Shown piece after piece: positions 22,046-33,567 of a stretch of DNA of 64,000 bases. The stretch is from Topomyia yanbarensis. Lineage: Eukaryota > Arthropoda > Insecta > Diptera > Culicidae. The translations under genes and the position numbers were made by a program. The stretch covers positions 310,028,627-310,092,626 of the forward strand of contig NC_080672.1 in NCBI RefSeq assembly GCF_030247195.1, given 5' to 3'. Positions within the stretch are counted from its first letter, which is position 1, and each line of letters starts with the position of its first letter. Under the pieces are notes generated by a model that ran no database searches, had not been told where the DNA came from, and saw only the letters and a program-made list of their open reading frames with translations.

Positions 22046-22372
22046 CGCCTTAAATTGCTTTGTAAAACGCTCGCTGCGAGCAATCTGGTTTGCCTGGTCG
22101 AGATCATTCACTAATATGCGTATTTTATTAGCTCTAACACGTGTTATCTGAGCTACGGCCGGGTAGTTAGCAGTCAGCTCCCGTGAGATCTCTAAAATAT
22201 TAAGCGATTTCGTGATGGGCCGGAAATACACCACCCAGGGTCCAGTTGAACTGGGTGGGTATGTTTTAATACGAGGAGGATTGAGGGAATCAGAGGAGGG
22301 TGTAATTTCGGGTTTATCCGGTAAATCCATGGGAATATCATTCCCATCCAATGTTACTTCGCCCTCGGCCAT
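22046..22372 (-). pseudogene. LINE ORF1 N-terminal third, copy B
   Basis: It starts at ATG 22,372. After an acidic/Pro-rich leader comes the family segment with WVVYFRPITKSLNILEISR and RANKIRILVNDLDQANQIA, and it ends at FKAYIP where the composite insertion begins. The rest of ORF1 continues at 18,777. The equivalent parts of the other copies are at 9,734 (copy A) and 25,711 / 31,950 (copy C). Confidence 0.8.
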
Positions 22373-22654
22373 TTAGGCACGAGGATAGCACGTGGTGTAA
22401 ACGAGAGCTGAAACTTATAGTCAGGGGAAAGGGAAGAAGTAGAGACCGATCGGGGAAAGGGAAATGAAAGAAAGAAAAAATACTTATATAGCGGCGATTC
22501 CGGCTATTCTGGTATTCACTTCACCAGCCTGGGCACCGGCGAACAAAGACTGCCTCAAACAATGGTTGACCTTCACTGACAATATTTATACTTATTCACT
22601 TTATGCACGGTACCAGAAAACGAACTGCTTCGATCGAGAGCTCGGAGAGTTATG
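22373..22654 (-). promoter_or_regulatory. LINE copy B 5' UTR with internal promoter
   Basis: The sequence between the right target duplication and the ORF1 start. On the minus strand it begins CATAACTCTCCGAGCTCTCG and contains GATCGAAGC about 20 bases in. I-type and Jockey-type LINEs keep a TATA-less promoter with downstream elements here. That role is inferred from position only. Confidence 0.5.
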
Positions 22655-22667
22655 AACATAGCTTTAT
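22655..22667. repeat. 13-bp target-site duplication, right copy
   Basis: AACATAGCTTTAT, identical to 13,186-13,198. Confidence 0.85.
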
Positions 22668-22779
22668 GTTGTAGCCTGCACAACATATGGCTGCAGCTTC
22701 TTCTATACGTAAACCTACTGTTGCTTTATGTCTTCCTCAAATTTAACCTCCTTGAGATGCTTCCGTAGCACCTGCTTCA

Positions 22780-24969
22780 TAAATGCCCAGTATTTTTCGA
22801 TTCGCCTTAGGTTCGGTGCATTGGGGGTTTCATGTTCCATTAGCCGAGACTCGGCGGAACTGTACTCGGTGCACGCCCAGACAATGTGCTCGATGTCGTG
22901 ATAGCCGTCACCACATGCGCAGATACCACTATCCTCGATATCCCAATATGCCGGAGATGTGCATCCAGCGTTTAATGGTTTTCCATGCGCCAGGACATCA
23001 CACGAATGAAGTCACGACCCACATCCATCCCCTTGAACCAAGGTTTTTTCGATATCTTAGGGACTATCGAATGTGGCCACCTTCCTAGTTCACCATTGCA
23101 CCACGAATTTGGCCCACTTTCTGATGTGTAATACTGAAAAATTCGTTGAACAAATTGGTCTTTCATAAACGTCACCTTTTTCGGGCACCCATCTTAGCTA
23201 AGGAGTCCGCCTTCTCACTGCCCTGAATGAAGCAATGAAAAGGGACCGACACCAAGGCAATCTGGAAATATTTGTCAGATAAAGCACTCAGTAGCGCCCT
23301 TATTTTTCCCAAAAAATACAAGGAGTGCTTTCCATGTTTCATCCAGCGAATAGTGTCAATGGAACTGAGGTTAACCGAAACGATGAAGTAATAGTCCGCG
23401 GGTAATGTTTCAATGACTCCAAGGGTATACTGTATAGCAGCTAGCTCTGCGGCGTAAACTGAAGCAGGATCACTGAGTTTGTGGGAGGCGGTGAACTTTT
23501 GATTAAAAATACCGAAGCCAGTGGTCTGTTCGAGGTTTCATCCGTCAGTATAGATCATCTTAGAACAGTCGACTGCTCGGAATTTATTTAAAAAAATGCT
23601 TGGAACCCCTTATGGGCGTATGTGGTCCGGAATTCTACAAATCTCCTCTTTCATGGATGAGTTGAAAAAAAAACAGTAGATTCAGAAGTATTTATGAAAT
23701 GCACACGGTTGGGATTGTAAGAAGAAGGATTAATATTCTGCGCCATGTAGTCAAAGTACAGGGACATGAAACGGGTCTGAGAATTGAGCTCAACAAGCCT
23801 TTCGAAATTTTCAATCACCACCAGTTGATCCTTTGTTGGCATTTCTGTTTCAGTTATCTAATGTGGCATCCTCTAGTACCTTTTGAGTAGAACAAGACCC
23901 CTAGATATTTTACTGTGAAGACATGAGCGATAATTTGTTCCATTAATAGAAGCTGTAGTTGTGCTGTTTCACGCTTTCTAGCAAATACAACTAGCTCGGT
24001 TTTCTCCGCGGAGAATTCGATACCCAGCTTAATAGTCCAAGCAGACAAATTGTCCAAGGTATTCTGTAATGGTCCTTGTAGACCGAAAGCTTTGGGTCTC
24101 GTTACAGAAACCACGCCATCGTCTGCAAGTTTCCTTAATGTGCAGGAATTGTCAAGACATTCATCAATATCGTTGACATAGAAATTGTATAACAGAGGGC
24201 TTGGACATGAGCCCTGGGAAAGGCCAATGTAACTAAATCGTGATGTGGACCATGCGTAAAATGCATGTGCATTTCCGACAACAAGTTTAGTAAAAAGTTG
24301 TTTAATGTCGCCGAAAGACCATGATGGTGCAGCTTTTCTCAAAGAATGTTGATAGAAACTGAATCAAAAGCCCCCCTTCATATCCAAGAAAACTGATGCC
24401 ATCTTCTCTTTGCTAGCATAGGCCATTTGAATTCCTGTTGAGAGCAACGCAAGATAATCGTTCATCCTTTTGCATTTCATTTTCTCGAACAACTTTCGGA
24501 TACAGGACAGCATTGCAATCGGTTGATACGAGTTGTGGTCGGAGGCTGATTTTCCTGGTTTTTGGATGGCGATGACCTTGACTTGTCTCCAGTCATGAGG
24601 GACAATATTACCCTCAAGAAACTTATTAAATAAATTCAACAAGCGTCTCTTGTCAAAGTCTGACAAATTCTTTAGCAAGTTAAATTTGATTTTGTCTGGC
24701 CGTGGGGCTTTATTGTTACACGACAAGAGAGCAAGTGAGAACTCCACCATCGAAAACGGGGCGGAATCCGGACAAACCTTCTTGGCAAAATCGAATATCC
24801 AACGGTTTGAATATTCTACGCTCTCGCTAGTACTGTTATGATTTCGTAAGCGCCGGGCCGTGCCCCAAAGAGTGCTCACCGATGTTTCTCGCGTTAGCCC
24901 GTCGACGAACCGACGCCAGTAGCTACGTTTTTTGGCTTTCATCAAACTCTTCATACGCGTTTCCGCCAT
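22780..24969 (-). mobile_element. I-group LINE copy E, truncated and deleted
   Basis: It is 5'-truncated at 24,969, inside the ORF2 linker (MKSLMKAKKRSYWRRF). RT follows with FLDMKGGF, IGLSQGSCPSPLLYNFYVND and LADDGVV. There is then a frame break, the VELNSQTRFMSLYFDYMAQ segment (about 23,780), and a deleted, frame-shifted RNase H and C-terminal region ending near 22,780. A short in-frame deletion removed the segment between FEKM and KCKRMNDYLALLST that copy B retains. It is closely related to copy B, which inserted just beside it. Confidence 0.78.
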
Positions 24970-25112
24970 TTAGAGTATTCAATTAATTACTAATATTGTT
25001 TCATAAATAATATAGTGCCAATATATATGGAACAAATTTTTGTTGACAGGCCATTAAACGAACAAAATTATTTTTTTTTTCATAATCCACCATTACATTT
25101 TGGCACACTTCC

Positions 25113-25389
25113 CAAAGATAGCGGAAGTCTCAAAAGGAAATGTGCTCAATAATTTGGAAGTCATCCTATGGAGCAGTTTTGCTTTCAAGATTTGAATTCG
25201 TATGTCTTGATTTTTCCACAAAAAATTCTCAAATATTGCTTTGATTTTTCGCCGAATCCAGGAGAAGATCCCCTCCAAAACTCGGCCGCTTATACTCCTT
25301 AACCCTTAGCATAATATGCTAATAGAAATTAAGAGTCTTTCGGTACTAAAACAATATTGGAAAGTTTTATGATGACGCCATAATGAACG
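25113..25389. repeat. 277-bp direct repeat X, left copy
   Basis: Matches 27,363-27,639 base for base as far as I compared. It flanks the 1.98-kb patch at 25,387-27,367. Its short open frame (MEGIFSWIRR on the minus strand) is not recognised. Confidence 0.85.
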
Positions 25390-25450
25390 TATGTTTTCTT
25401 CCCATCAGCTGCGAAAGATGCTGAATGCAAAGGTTTGCACTCCAGTATTT

Positions 25451-26180
25451 TCACTGGCTTAAGCATGGGGTCCCATATTTCAGCAGGTCCTCGCAAGTCG
25501 GACTCGAATCGGAAATGCCCTCACAGACTTCAACCCTGTTAACTGGAATATACACTCTGTACTCCTTCATAAAAGGCCCGTAGCCAGCAATATCATTTGT
25601 CTGATTTAAACTATTTACCATCACCCGAAGCTTATCAGAGCGAACCTTCGATGTTTCTTTCACGGCCGAATACCAATCCGTCAGAACTCGAGAAATCTGC
25701 AACAGATTCAAACACTTTTTGTCTTTTGTCCGATCACGAAGGGCCCGGTGGCCACGCTTGGATATACTTTGAGCCGGGGAGCCAATTTTTTTTCGACGTC
25801 CATCTCACCTTGAGATGAACCGCCGTCAGGAAGAGATCATTTTTGCACGGGCCTATTGCCCAGTACACGTTAGTAGGAGAACCAGGTAGGTGAAACGTAA
25901 ATAAAAACGGTACTTAACTTGTGTGGTATATCGGTATCCAGACGGCTTACTAGAAGAACACTGCTTCACTGGTCACTGGCCGGCTAACGGTACTCAGAAA
26001 CAGAAACACAAAAGAAGGGAAAATACTGAAACCGGAGAGTGCGCAAGATAACCTTGAACGCGGATGAGCACTATTCTTTGTCGGTATACGCTGCACGGAC
26101 TGGCAACAAAGTACTTGTGTCTCGACATTGAAGAAGCAGAGAAAACTATGGTGGGAAGCGTTTTGCTCCCAAGGCATTTA
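25451..26180 (-). pseudogene. I-group LINE ORF1 N-terminal part and 5' UTR (duplicated copy)
   Basis: The minus-strand frame holds MNLLQISRVLTDWYSAVKE, SDKLRVMVNSLNQTNDIAG and YRVYIPVNRVEVC, the homologue of the ORF1 N-terminal segment in copies A and B. Relative to the source at 31,650-32,003, a one-base loss in a T run shifts the frame upstream. The sequence to about 26,180 resembles the 5' UTR of copy A. Confidence 0.7.
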
Positions 26181-26399
26181 GTTTTACTTATTCCTAAGTT
26201 GTTACTGTTGTTGCGTTGGAATAGCTAAAATAAAATATGTGGTGAATATTTTTTGTGGCATGTGCCTTGTTTTCTCGTGTGTGTTCAGGTTTTTGGTAAT
26301 TCTGCATAGGAATTATGTATGTCATCAGAGAAAATTGCATTTGTCATAAGATCGCACGACAGAGAGGAGATAAAATGGCCTGCTTCGCTATAGCGGAAA

Positions 26400-27240
26400 A
26401 AATCCGATCATAAATTCATGAACAAAAGGTCACGATTTCATAAACTGAACGATTTACAATTTCCTGTTCATGATTTGGGAATATACAGTCGACAGCCAAA
26501 CGTTGATCATGATTTCAAGAGCTTATTCGCGATTCTTGTAAACTCTCATGACGTTAGCGGGATTAAACTTCGTGATTTCAAGATCATAGTCACGATTTTT
26601 GTAACTTCTGTTCATGTTATCGTGAAATTTTAGTCATAAATAGAGCAATTCATTTTCATGATTTCAAGATTTTAGTCACCATTTTTGATATTTTTGTCAC
26701 TAATTGTGTGATTTGTGTTCATGATTTCTGTATCTTAGTCACGATTTTCGTAATTTCTGTTCTTGATATCATGATATTTTATTTCAGAGCTTACTTTAAA
26801 AGAGTAATGTAACTAATGTTCTTGATATCAACAGTTTTATCATGGTATTCGTAAAATCGCCTTATCGTGATCTATTATTTTTGGGTTACTAACGGATTTT
26901 TAACGTGACAATATGAACTGGATCATTAAAATAATTCGCGATATCTGGTTCTGTGAACTATATCACGCACACCATTTGGGGTTTACAGTTCAGTTTACGA
27001 TTTTAGTCCGAACATTACAATGAACCTTATCAAATGAATAACGATGCTCGAGGTCCTAATAGTTTTTTTTATGTCTACTACTCGTACCTATTACTGGTCG
27101 ATAGCAGATGGGTATTTCACGAAAAAGTACATGGAAAAAAATGATTTCACGAATAATACTCCAAATTTTGTGAAAGAGTTCACGTAAAAATCTCATTATT
27201 ATAAATGATTAGGAATATCTTCTAAATATCATAAGCACGC
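26400..27240. repeat. ATCATGA / TTCACGA-rich repeat block (duplicated copy)
   Basis: Irregularly repeated short words: TTCATGATTT, AGTCACGATTTTTGTAA, TGATATCA and GTTCACG. No coding sense. The same kind of block lies on both sides of the ORF1-only LINE (32,600-33,440 and 34,561-35,250). Confidence 0.65.
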
Positions 27241-27362
27241 AAATTGATACTAGATAGATCATAAATCAGTCTACGTTCTACTTCTGCCCAAGTCAGACGT
27301 ACAATCGAACCAAGTGAACAAAAACTAGCAAACTCTCGATCTAGTGTGCATTGTCTCGAGAA

Positions 27363-27639
27363 CAAAGATAGCGGAAGTCTCAAAAGGAAATGTGCTCAAT
27401 AATTTGGAAGTCATCCTATGGAGCAGTTTTGCTTTCAAGATTTGAATTCGTATGTCTTGATTTTTCCACAAAAAATTCTCAAATATTGCTTTGATTTTTC
27501 GCCGAATCCAGGAGAAGATCCCCTCCAAAACTCGGCCGCTTATACTCCTTAACCCTTAGCATAATATGCTAATAGAAATTAAGAGTCTTTCGGTACTAAA
27601 ACAATATTGGAAAGTTTTATGATGACGCCATAATGAACG
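27363..27639. repeat. 277-bp direct repeat X, right copy
   Basis: Second copy of 25,113-25,389 in the same orientation. Confidence 0.85.
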
Positions 27640-27883
27640 AAAGAGAAAGTAGACAGAGGCTCAAGTAACAATTTTAGTTTTATTAAATTCTATTAGCGGT
27701 TTCCCCGAATTATTTTGGAAAACTAGCATTCAAACTTTCAATTCCATGAAAACCTCTTAATAAACGCTTCAAGATCATATTCTAACTAGTTGGTCCAATC
27801 TACATAAAGTTTCTTTAAGAATACGCATAAGCCTGCTTTAAAACTCTTCCGGAGCAGCCTACATATTATCTAAAAGGCTTTAA

Positions 27884-28530
27884 GGGGTTATATATGTTGA
27901 GGTCGGCCAAAAAATCGATTTTTTTTATTCTTCTATCGCAAAGGTTCTCAGGTTCTATAGAATGTTACCTCAATTTTTATAGAGATTGGAGTAGTGGACG
28001 CAAAGTTATAGCGTTTTTCATCTTGCTCCCTTGTGGAGGTGTTGCTTATACTTGGAACTTTAAACGCGATTATCTCGAAATCATGTTTTCCAAAAGCGTC
28101 TTTGCGGTGACTACGACTGCCGGAAAAGTTTTCAACCGATCTCAAAACTTTTTTTTTACTTGTTCGTAATTTAACTGCCGTTTCTTTGAACGATTCCATT
28201 TTTTCGTCAAAATTTTCATATTATTGTTATGAATTTTTAAATAATTTTTTTTCAGGTGAAAATAGTGATTTTTTTTTGGAAAAATCGTCCCCGTTTCCAA
28301 AAAGAAGAATTTTTTTTAATTGCTCGTTCAAGGACACCACAGGTATATATACTAATGTTTTTTTAGTTTGATGGTTTCTGTTGAGCTGTTGGACTGGAAT
28401 CGTAGTCACGAAAAACCTCTTTGAAAAAAACGCATTTTGCGGAAATTGCTATAGCTTCGACAATTATTACATACCTTTACAAAAATTCAAACTTTTCCCT
28501 TTTTTCCCGCATCTCAACATATATAACCCC
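27884..28530. mobile_element. 647-bp MITE with TTAA target duplication
   Basis: TTAA at 27,880-27,883 and 28,531-28,534 flanks inverted ends GGGGTTATATATGTTGAG and CTCAACATATATAACCCC. The TTAA duplication is the hallmark of piggyBac-type mobilisation. The interior has short open frames but no transposase. Confidence 0.85.
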
Positions 28531-28534
28531 TTAA

Positions 28535-29777
28535 GAAGAACATCAAATTCGGTTAGAATCAGCGATTCCACTTTAAATAAGCTTTAAATCTTTTCTGATT
28601 TATGGTTGTTTTTGAAGGCAGCTTAAATGTAAACAAATAATATAAACGTCATCTTTGTATCTGTTAATGGAAATCACCAGAGTATGCGTGCTAAATAATT
28701 TTGATAATCAGGTTAGTAAAATCTAAAAGTTAATTTGCGAATCGTTAGAACTTTCTCAATCATGAAGAACATGCGCTTCAAATTTTGTCGTGAATATAGC
28801 GATAAAATCGATAATCGCATAGCTTCGCTCTTGTAATAATGCTGTTCTAGCAAAAAAAATGCCGTTATCCAAATAAATAAAAACAACTAATTCATCCACA
28901 ATTTATGTACCAAATAATTCCACCATGTTTTATACTAATCTCATAGTGTGTCGATAACAGTGAGGAGTAGAAATTTATTGTATGTTCCTTTATTTAGAAT
29001 AGTTTCTATAATTCGTATTTCACGACAAAAAGTGTTTACAAATGGCGACTCAATATCAATCATAATAATGGCCATCTAGCGAGTTGCTCTTCACCAGTAT
29101 AGTCATAGACCGACCGCTCTCAACAAATTCGCTATAAAACTGTAACTGCATTGGGGAAGGCTTGAAAATTACTCTTATAATAATTTTTAAAAAGCTTTTT
29201 GTAGACTATCATATTTTATTGAGAATGTTTATAAAACAACATTAAGCTTGGCGACAGGGTTTTATAGTGGCTTTAGATATATAATTTTTTGAGCACTTGA
29301 AAGCTGCAATACAGCAATTGATAAAGCAAAAGGGAATTTTTATTATTATATTCTTCTATATGATTTATCGAGGTTTTAAAGATAGTCTTGAGATATTAAT
29401 GAGAACGGACTTATCTGGGAATTTTAGCAATAGTAGCGACTGTAATAAAATCATTATAAATTTACTTAAAACCTTAAAGCATTCGAATTACATATTGCTT
29501 GGGCTCATTTGCCTCCAGGATCTTTTGGCATGTTTGTCTAGATATGATTGTAACAACACCTCACCGAGAAGATCTGCCTCATAAGTCGACACAGATCTAT
29601 CATTAGGACCTAAGTCGCAATGTACTTAAATGAAAAAAAAGAAAACAGTTTGAATATTCTACGATGCTTTTCTAAATGTAGTTTCTGTTGTAGATATAAA
29701 TTATTTTAAGAAAATATTTTTCCTAAAGCATTTATGCCCAAACCTTATAACAATATTCTCGTGCTTTTCCAAAATGA
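28535..29777. other. no recognisable feature
   Basis: AT-rich, non-repetitive as far as I can see. A 95-codon plus-strand open frame at 29,297-29,584 has no family resemblance that I recognise. Confidence 0.4.
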
Positions 29778-29781
29778 ATGT

Positions 29782-30895
29782 TGTAACCCGTCAGGGTAAC
29801 AATTTAGCACTGGGTGGAAATATACCATTTATTGGGTATACACTCCGTAGAGTGTATTTGTTTACATGTAAAATTATGCTCAGCGCTATTCGGTACCGTT
29901 CACTTTTTCTTGTAAATTTTGTTCATTTTCGCGTATGTGAACGGTTTTGTTCGTGCAGCTAGGTTAGATAATTTTTGTTTTATCTTTGTGAATAAGTAGC
30001 ATAAGGATTAGATAGGCCACCGCTCTCTTTTTGCTGAAAAATGTGTGCTGATAATGAAACGGATCGGCGATGACAACTATGCGGCGTGGCGGTTGGTGTT
30101 TGTTTTGGTCGAGTGAAAAAGGCGGCCATCGAGATAAGTTAGAAATTGACGGACCACAGCCAGGAACAGACGTTCCAGATTTATTCCTTTTTTTCGGGGC
30201 AGTTTCCCGCCACCGTAACAAAAGTTCAGTGCGCGCGTGTGACGGCAATTGAAATCCGTCAGTGTATCGGTGTGTGGTCCGGGCATACGAAAAAGTCCTG
30301 GTGTAGGGTCGCCGAGGCGGGAAGCTAATCGCTAAGGAGCTACTCGCTTCCCCGGCTAAATAAAAAGGACCCAAGTGACACCAGTGCCGTTTTCACTGTT
30401 GAGGATCAGTCGAACGAGCCAAGCTCTCCTCCACAGTTAATTGCCAAGGAGAACGAAGCAGGGCGGACAAAGGTTCCCCCTGGGAAGTTTACTGCGGTAA
30501 CTTCCGGGATCGTTTACGGCGAGTAGACGATCCGGCGATTCGCCGCCAACGTCGCTAGGGAGGTTCCAACAAAGGAGCCAAGCTCACCTCCCTAGCTAAA
30601 CGCCAAGGACCGCTGCCGGAGCAGCCAGCGACCAAAGGAGAACGCGGCCGTTGTTGTCCCGGCCGGTCGGAGGAAACCGCCCGCCTTTCCGACCGCAGCA
30701 GTGAGCTACCAGCAGCAGCAGTGAAGTGGAGAGTTGGAAGACAATAAAGTCGGTAAATTTAGTAATTTATTTTTTGTTTATCCTTTTTTTGTTGTTATGA
30801 AAATCCGAAATTCTGTAGAGGCACCTAGGCCGCCCTGAAAAGAAGGGTACGCCGGGCAAATAAGAACCCGAGTAGCGGGTAAACCCCGACTTACA
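29782..30895. mobile_element. solo LTR (1,114 bp)
   Basis: It starts TGTAACCCG and ends CGACTTACA, so it has the TG...CA ends and a TGTAA/TTACA inverted pair expected of an LTR. ATGT immediately flanks both sides (29,778-29,781 and 30,896-30,899; AATGT if the last A is counted as target). The interior has an AATAAA at about 30,359, another at about 30,743, and GC-rich untranslated-looking sequence. No gag or pol lies on either side, so this is a recombined solo LTR of a Gypsy- or BEL-type element. Confidence 0.75.
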
Positions 30896-30964
30896 ATGTG
30901 ACGATTATTTTTCCTCGCAGCAAGGTTCATAGCTCTTTATTTGTTATGGGATGAATGACACTGT

Positions 30965-31165
30965 AAGAAACCTGTTTTAATCCACCTAATGGTGCAATTG
31001 TGCCTCTCCCATTTCGCCAAACTATGACTCCATGGCTGGTTATGTTCAATATAATTGTGGAAATGCATATTACATTCTTAGTACACTTTACACTTATACA
31101 CAATGGCTCGCCAGCCACGAACTTGATGAACTACGTGTCGACGGTGAAACACTTCAAACATAATT
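30965..31165 (+). repeat. head module of the hairpin-ended repeat
   Basis: Same head as at 869 and 59,217 (AACCTGTTTTAATCCACCTA, then the GGCTCGCCAGCCACGAACTTG region), but cut off after about 200 bp without the 520-bp unit. Confidence 0.75.
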
Positions 31166-31489
31166 CGCACTCATTTTAATAAATTTTAATAAATTTTACA
31201 TAATTTTGATAGTCTTAAATGTCCATAATTATTGATTTTCAATGGCCAATAACTTCTCCTGCTATATAAAACTCATTACTAAAAAATTCAAAAAAATCAA
31301 TTTTGACGTATCGGCATTTAACATTTAACAGGCACGCTCAGCAGCACGAACGTTTTTGCTTTTCTCTCGTCCGTTTACATGCACAGCAGCCGTAGTCAAA
31401 CTTGCACCGGTGCTGTCGTGTTGGTTTTTTCCGAACTTTCGCATAAAAATGTCATTTAAAATGACTTCTTCCACCCTTGGTCCCAATTG

Positions 31490-32400
31490 TTTGCAATTAG
31501 TACAGTTCATGACCCACGGCACAAAGAGGCGAACAGGTAGACGAACGTTGTCAAAGAGGAGGTAATTGGATAAGAGTCTAAGCTGACGTATGTTTTCTTC
31601 CCATCAGCTGCGAAAGATGCTGAATGCAAAGGTTTGCACTCCAGTATTTTCACTGGCTTAAGCATGGGGTCCCATATTTCAGCAGGTCCTCGCAAGTCGG
31701 ACTCGAATCGGAAATGCCCTCACAGACTTCAACCCTGTTAACTGGAATATACACTCTGTACTCCTTCATAAAAGGCCCGTAGCCAGCAATATCATTTGTC
31801 TGATTTAAACTATTTACCATCACCCGAAGCTTATCAGAGCGAACCTTCGATATTTCTTTCACGGCCGAATACCAATCCGTCAGAACTCGAGAAATCTGCA
31901 ACAGATTCAAACACTTTTTGTCTTTTGTCCGATCACGAAGGGCCCGGTGGCCACGCTTGGATATACTTTGAGCCGGGGAGCCAATTTTTTTTTCGACGTC
32001 CATCTCACCTTGAGATGAACCGCCGTCAGGAAGAGATCATTTTTGCACGGGCCTATTGCCCAGTACACGTTAGTAGGAGAACCAGGTAGGTGAAACGTAA
32101 ATAAAAACGGTACTTAACTTGTGTGGTATATCGGTATCCAGACGGCTTACTAGAAGAACACTGCTTCACTGGTCACTGGCCGGCTAACGGTACTCAGAAA
32201 CAGAAACACAAAAGAAGGGAAAATACTGAAACCGGAGAGTGCGCAAGATAACCTTGAACGCGGATGAGCACTATTCTTTGTCGGTATACGCTGCACGGAC
32301 TGGCAACAAAGTACTTGTGTCTCGACATTGAAGAAGCAGAGAAAACTATGGTGGGAAGCGTTTTGCTCCCAAGGCATTTAGTTTTACTTATTCCTAAGTT
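31490..32400 (-). pseudogene. I-group LINE ORF1 fragment and 5' UTR, copy C (source)
   Basis: ORF1 runs on the minus strand from about 32,003 with CLNLLQISRVLTDWYSAVKE and YIPVNRVEVC. It then shifts frame into KILECKPLHSA and VNWV-like PWVMNCTNCKQLGP, where the first zinc-knuckle cysteines appear and the homology stops (about 31,490). The 5' UTR extends to about 32,400. There are no ORF2 remnants. This is the source of the patch at 25,387. Confidence 0.7.
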
Positions 32401-33567
32401 GTTACTGTTGTTGCGTTGGAATAGCTAAAATAAAATATGTGGTGAATATTTTTTGTGGCATGTGCCTTGTTTTCTCGTGTGTGTTCAGGTTTTTGGTAAT
32501 TCTGCATAGGAATTATGTATGTCATCAGAGAAAATTGCATTTGTCATAAGATCGCACGACAGAGAGGAGATAAAATGGCCTGCTTCGCTATAGCGGAAAA
32601 AATCCGATCATAAATTCATGAACAAAAGGTCACGATTTCATAAACTGAACGATTTACAATTTCCTGTTCATGATTTGGGAATATACAGCCGACAGCCAAA
32701 CGTTGATCATGATTTCAAGAGCTTATTCGCGATTCTTGTAAACTCTCATGACGTTAGCGGGATTAAACTTCGTGATTTCAAGATCATAGTCACGATTTTT
32801 GTAACTTCTGTTCATGTTATCGTGAAATTTTAGTCATAAATAGAGCAATTCATTTTCATGATTTCAAGATTTTAGTCACCATTTTTGATATTTTTGTCAC
32901 TAATTGTGTGATTTGTGTTCATGATTTCTGTATCTTAGTCACGATTTTCGTAATTTCTGTTCTTGATATCATGATATTTTATTTCAGAGCTTACTTTAAA
33001 AGAGTAATGTAACTAATGTTCTTGATATCAACAGTTTTATCATGGTATTCGTAAAATCGCCTTATCGTGATCTATTATTTTTGGGTTACTAACGGATTTT
33101 TAACGTGACAATATGAACTGGATCATTAAAATAATTCGCGATATCTGGTTCTGTGAACTATATCACGCACACCATTTGGGGTTTACAGTTCAGTTTACGA
33201 TTTTAGTCCGAACATTACAATGAACCTTATCAAATGAATAACGATGCTCGAGGTCCTAATAGTTTTTTTTATGTCTACTACTCGTACCTATTACTGGTCG
33301 ATAGCAGATGGGTATTTCACGAAAAAGTACATGGAAAAAAATGATTTCACGAATAATACTCCAAATTTTGTGAAAGAGTTCACGTAAAAATCTCATTATT
33401 ATAAATGATTAGGAATATCTTCTAAATATCATAAGCACGCAAATTGATACTAGATAGATCATAAATCAGTCTACGTTCTACTTCTGCCCAAGTCAGACGT
33501 ACAATCGAACCAAGTGAACAAAAACTAGCAAACTCTCGATCTAGTGTGCATTGTCTCGAGAACAAAG
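31586..33567. repeat. source copy of the 1.98-kb duplicated patch
   Basis: Aligns with 25,387-27,367 at an offset of 6,199-6,200. It is taken to be the source because both edges continue here into the structures they belong to: the ORF1 zinc-knuckle region on the left and the ORF1-only LINE on the right. Confidence 0.85.
32600..33440. repeat. ATCATGA / TTCACGA-rich block, left side
   Basis: See the block at 34,561-35,250, which is probably the other half of the same older element, now split by the ORF1-only LINE. Confidence 0.6.

Larger units (their letters stand above)
13199..22654 (-). mobile_element. complete I-group (RNase H-bearing) LINE, copy B
   Basis: A full-length non-LTR retrotransposon on the minus strand. 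It begins at about 22,654 with a 5' UTR, followed by ORF1 (ATG at 22,372) and ORF2 with apurinic endonuclease, RT and RNase H. A 3' UTR with repeated CTATCTTAAAACTAG-like motifs ends in poly(A) at 13,199. A 13-bp target-site duplication brackets it. Without its two later insertions (14,992-15,152 and 18,788-22,035) it would be about 6.0 kb, normal for I/Loa/Outcast-type elements. The C-terminal RNase H argues against the Jockey clade. Several frameshifts and one nonsense codon show that it is dead. Confidence 0.88.
25387..27367. repeat. 1.98-kb recent copy of 31,586-33,567
   Basis: Aligns end to end with 31,586-33,567. I noticed only three differences: G/A at 25,653/31,852, T8/T9 in the run at 25,786-25,793, and T/C at 26,489/32,689. 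Contents are LINE ORF1 and 5' UTR pieces on the minus strand, the ATCATGA/TTCACGA block, and the 5' end of the ORF1-only LINE. It ends abruptly in X repeat at both sides, with shared bases ACG on the left and CAAAG on the right. Confidence 0.88.

Noticed and set aside
25093..25278. Open frame MEGIFSWIRRK in repeat X as a conserved small protein
   Set aside because: It is duplicated only because X is duplicated, and the two versions end differently. There is no family resemblance.
25113..27639. X-patch-X as an LTR retrotransposon
   Set aside because: X lacks TG...CA ends, and the patch is a mosaic of unrelated element fragments, with no primer-binding site, gag or pol.
29297..29584. 95-codon plus-strand open frame
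   Set aside because: AT-rich, no motif, no context; likely chance.
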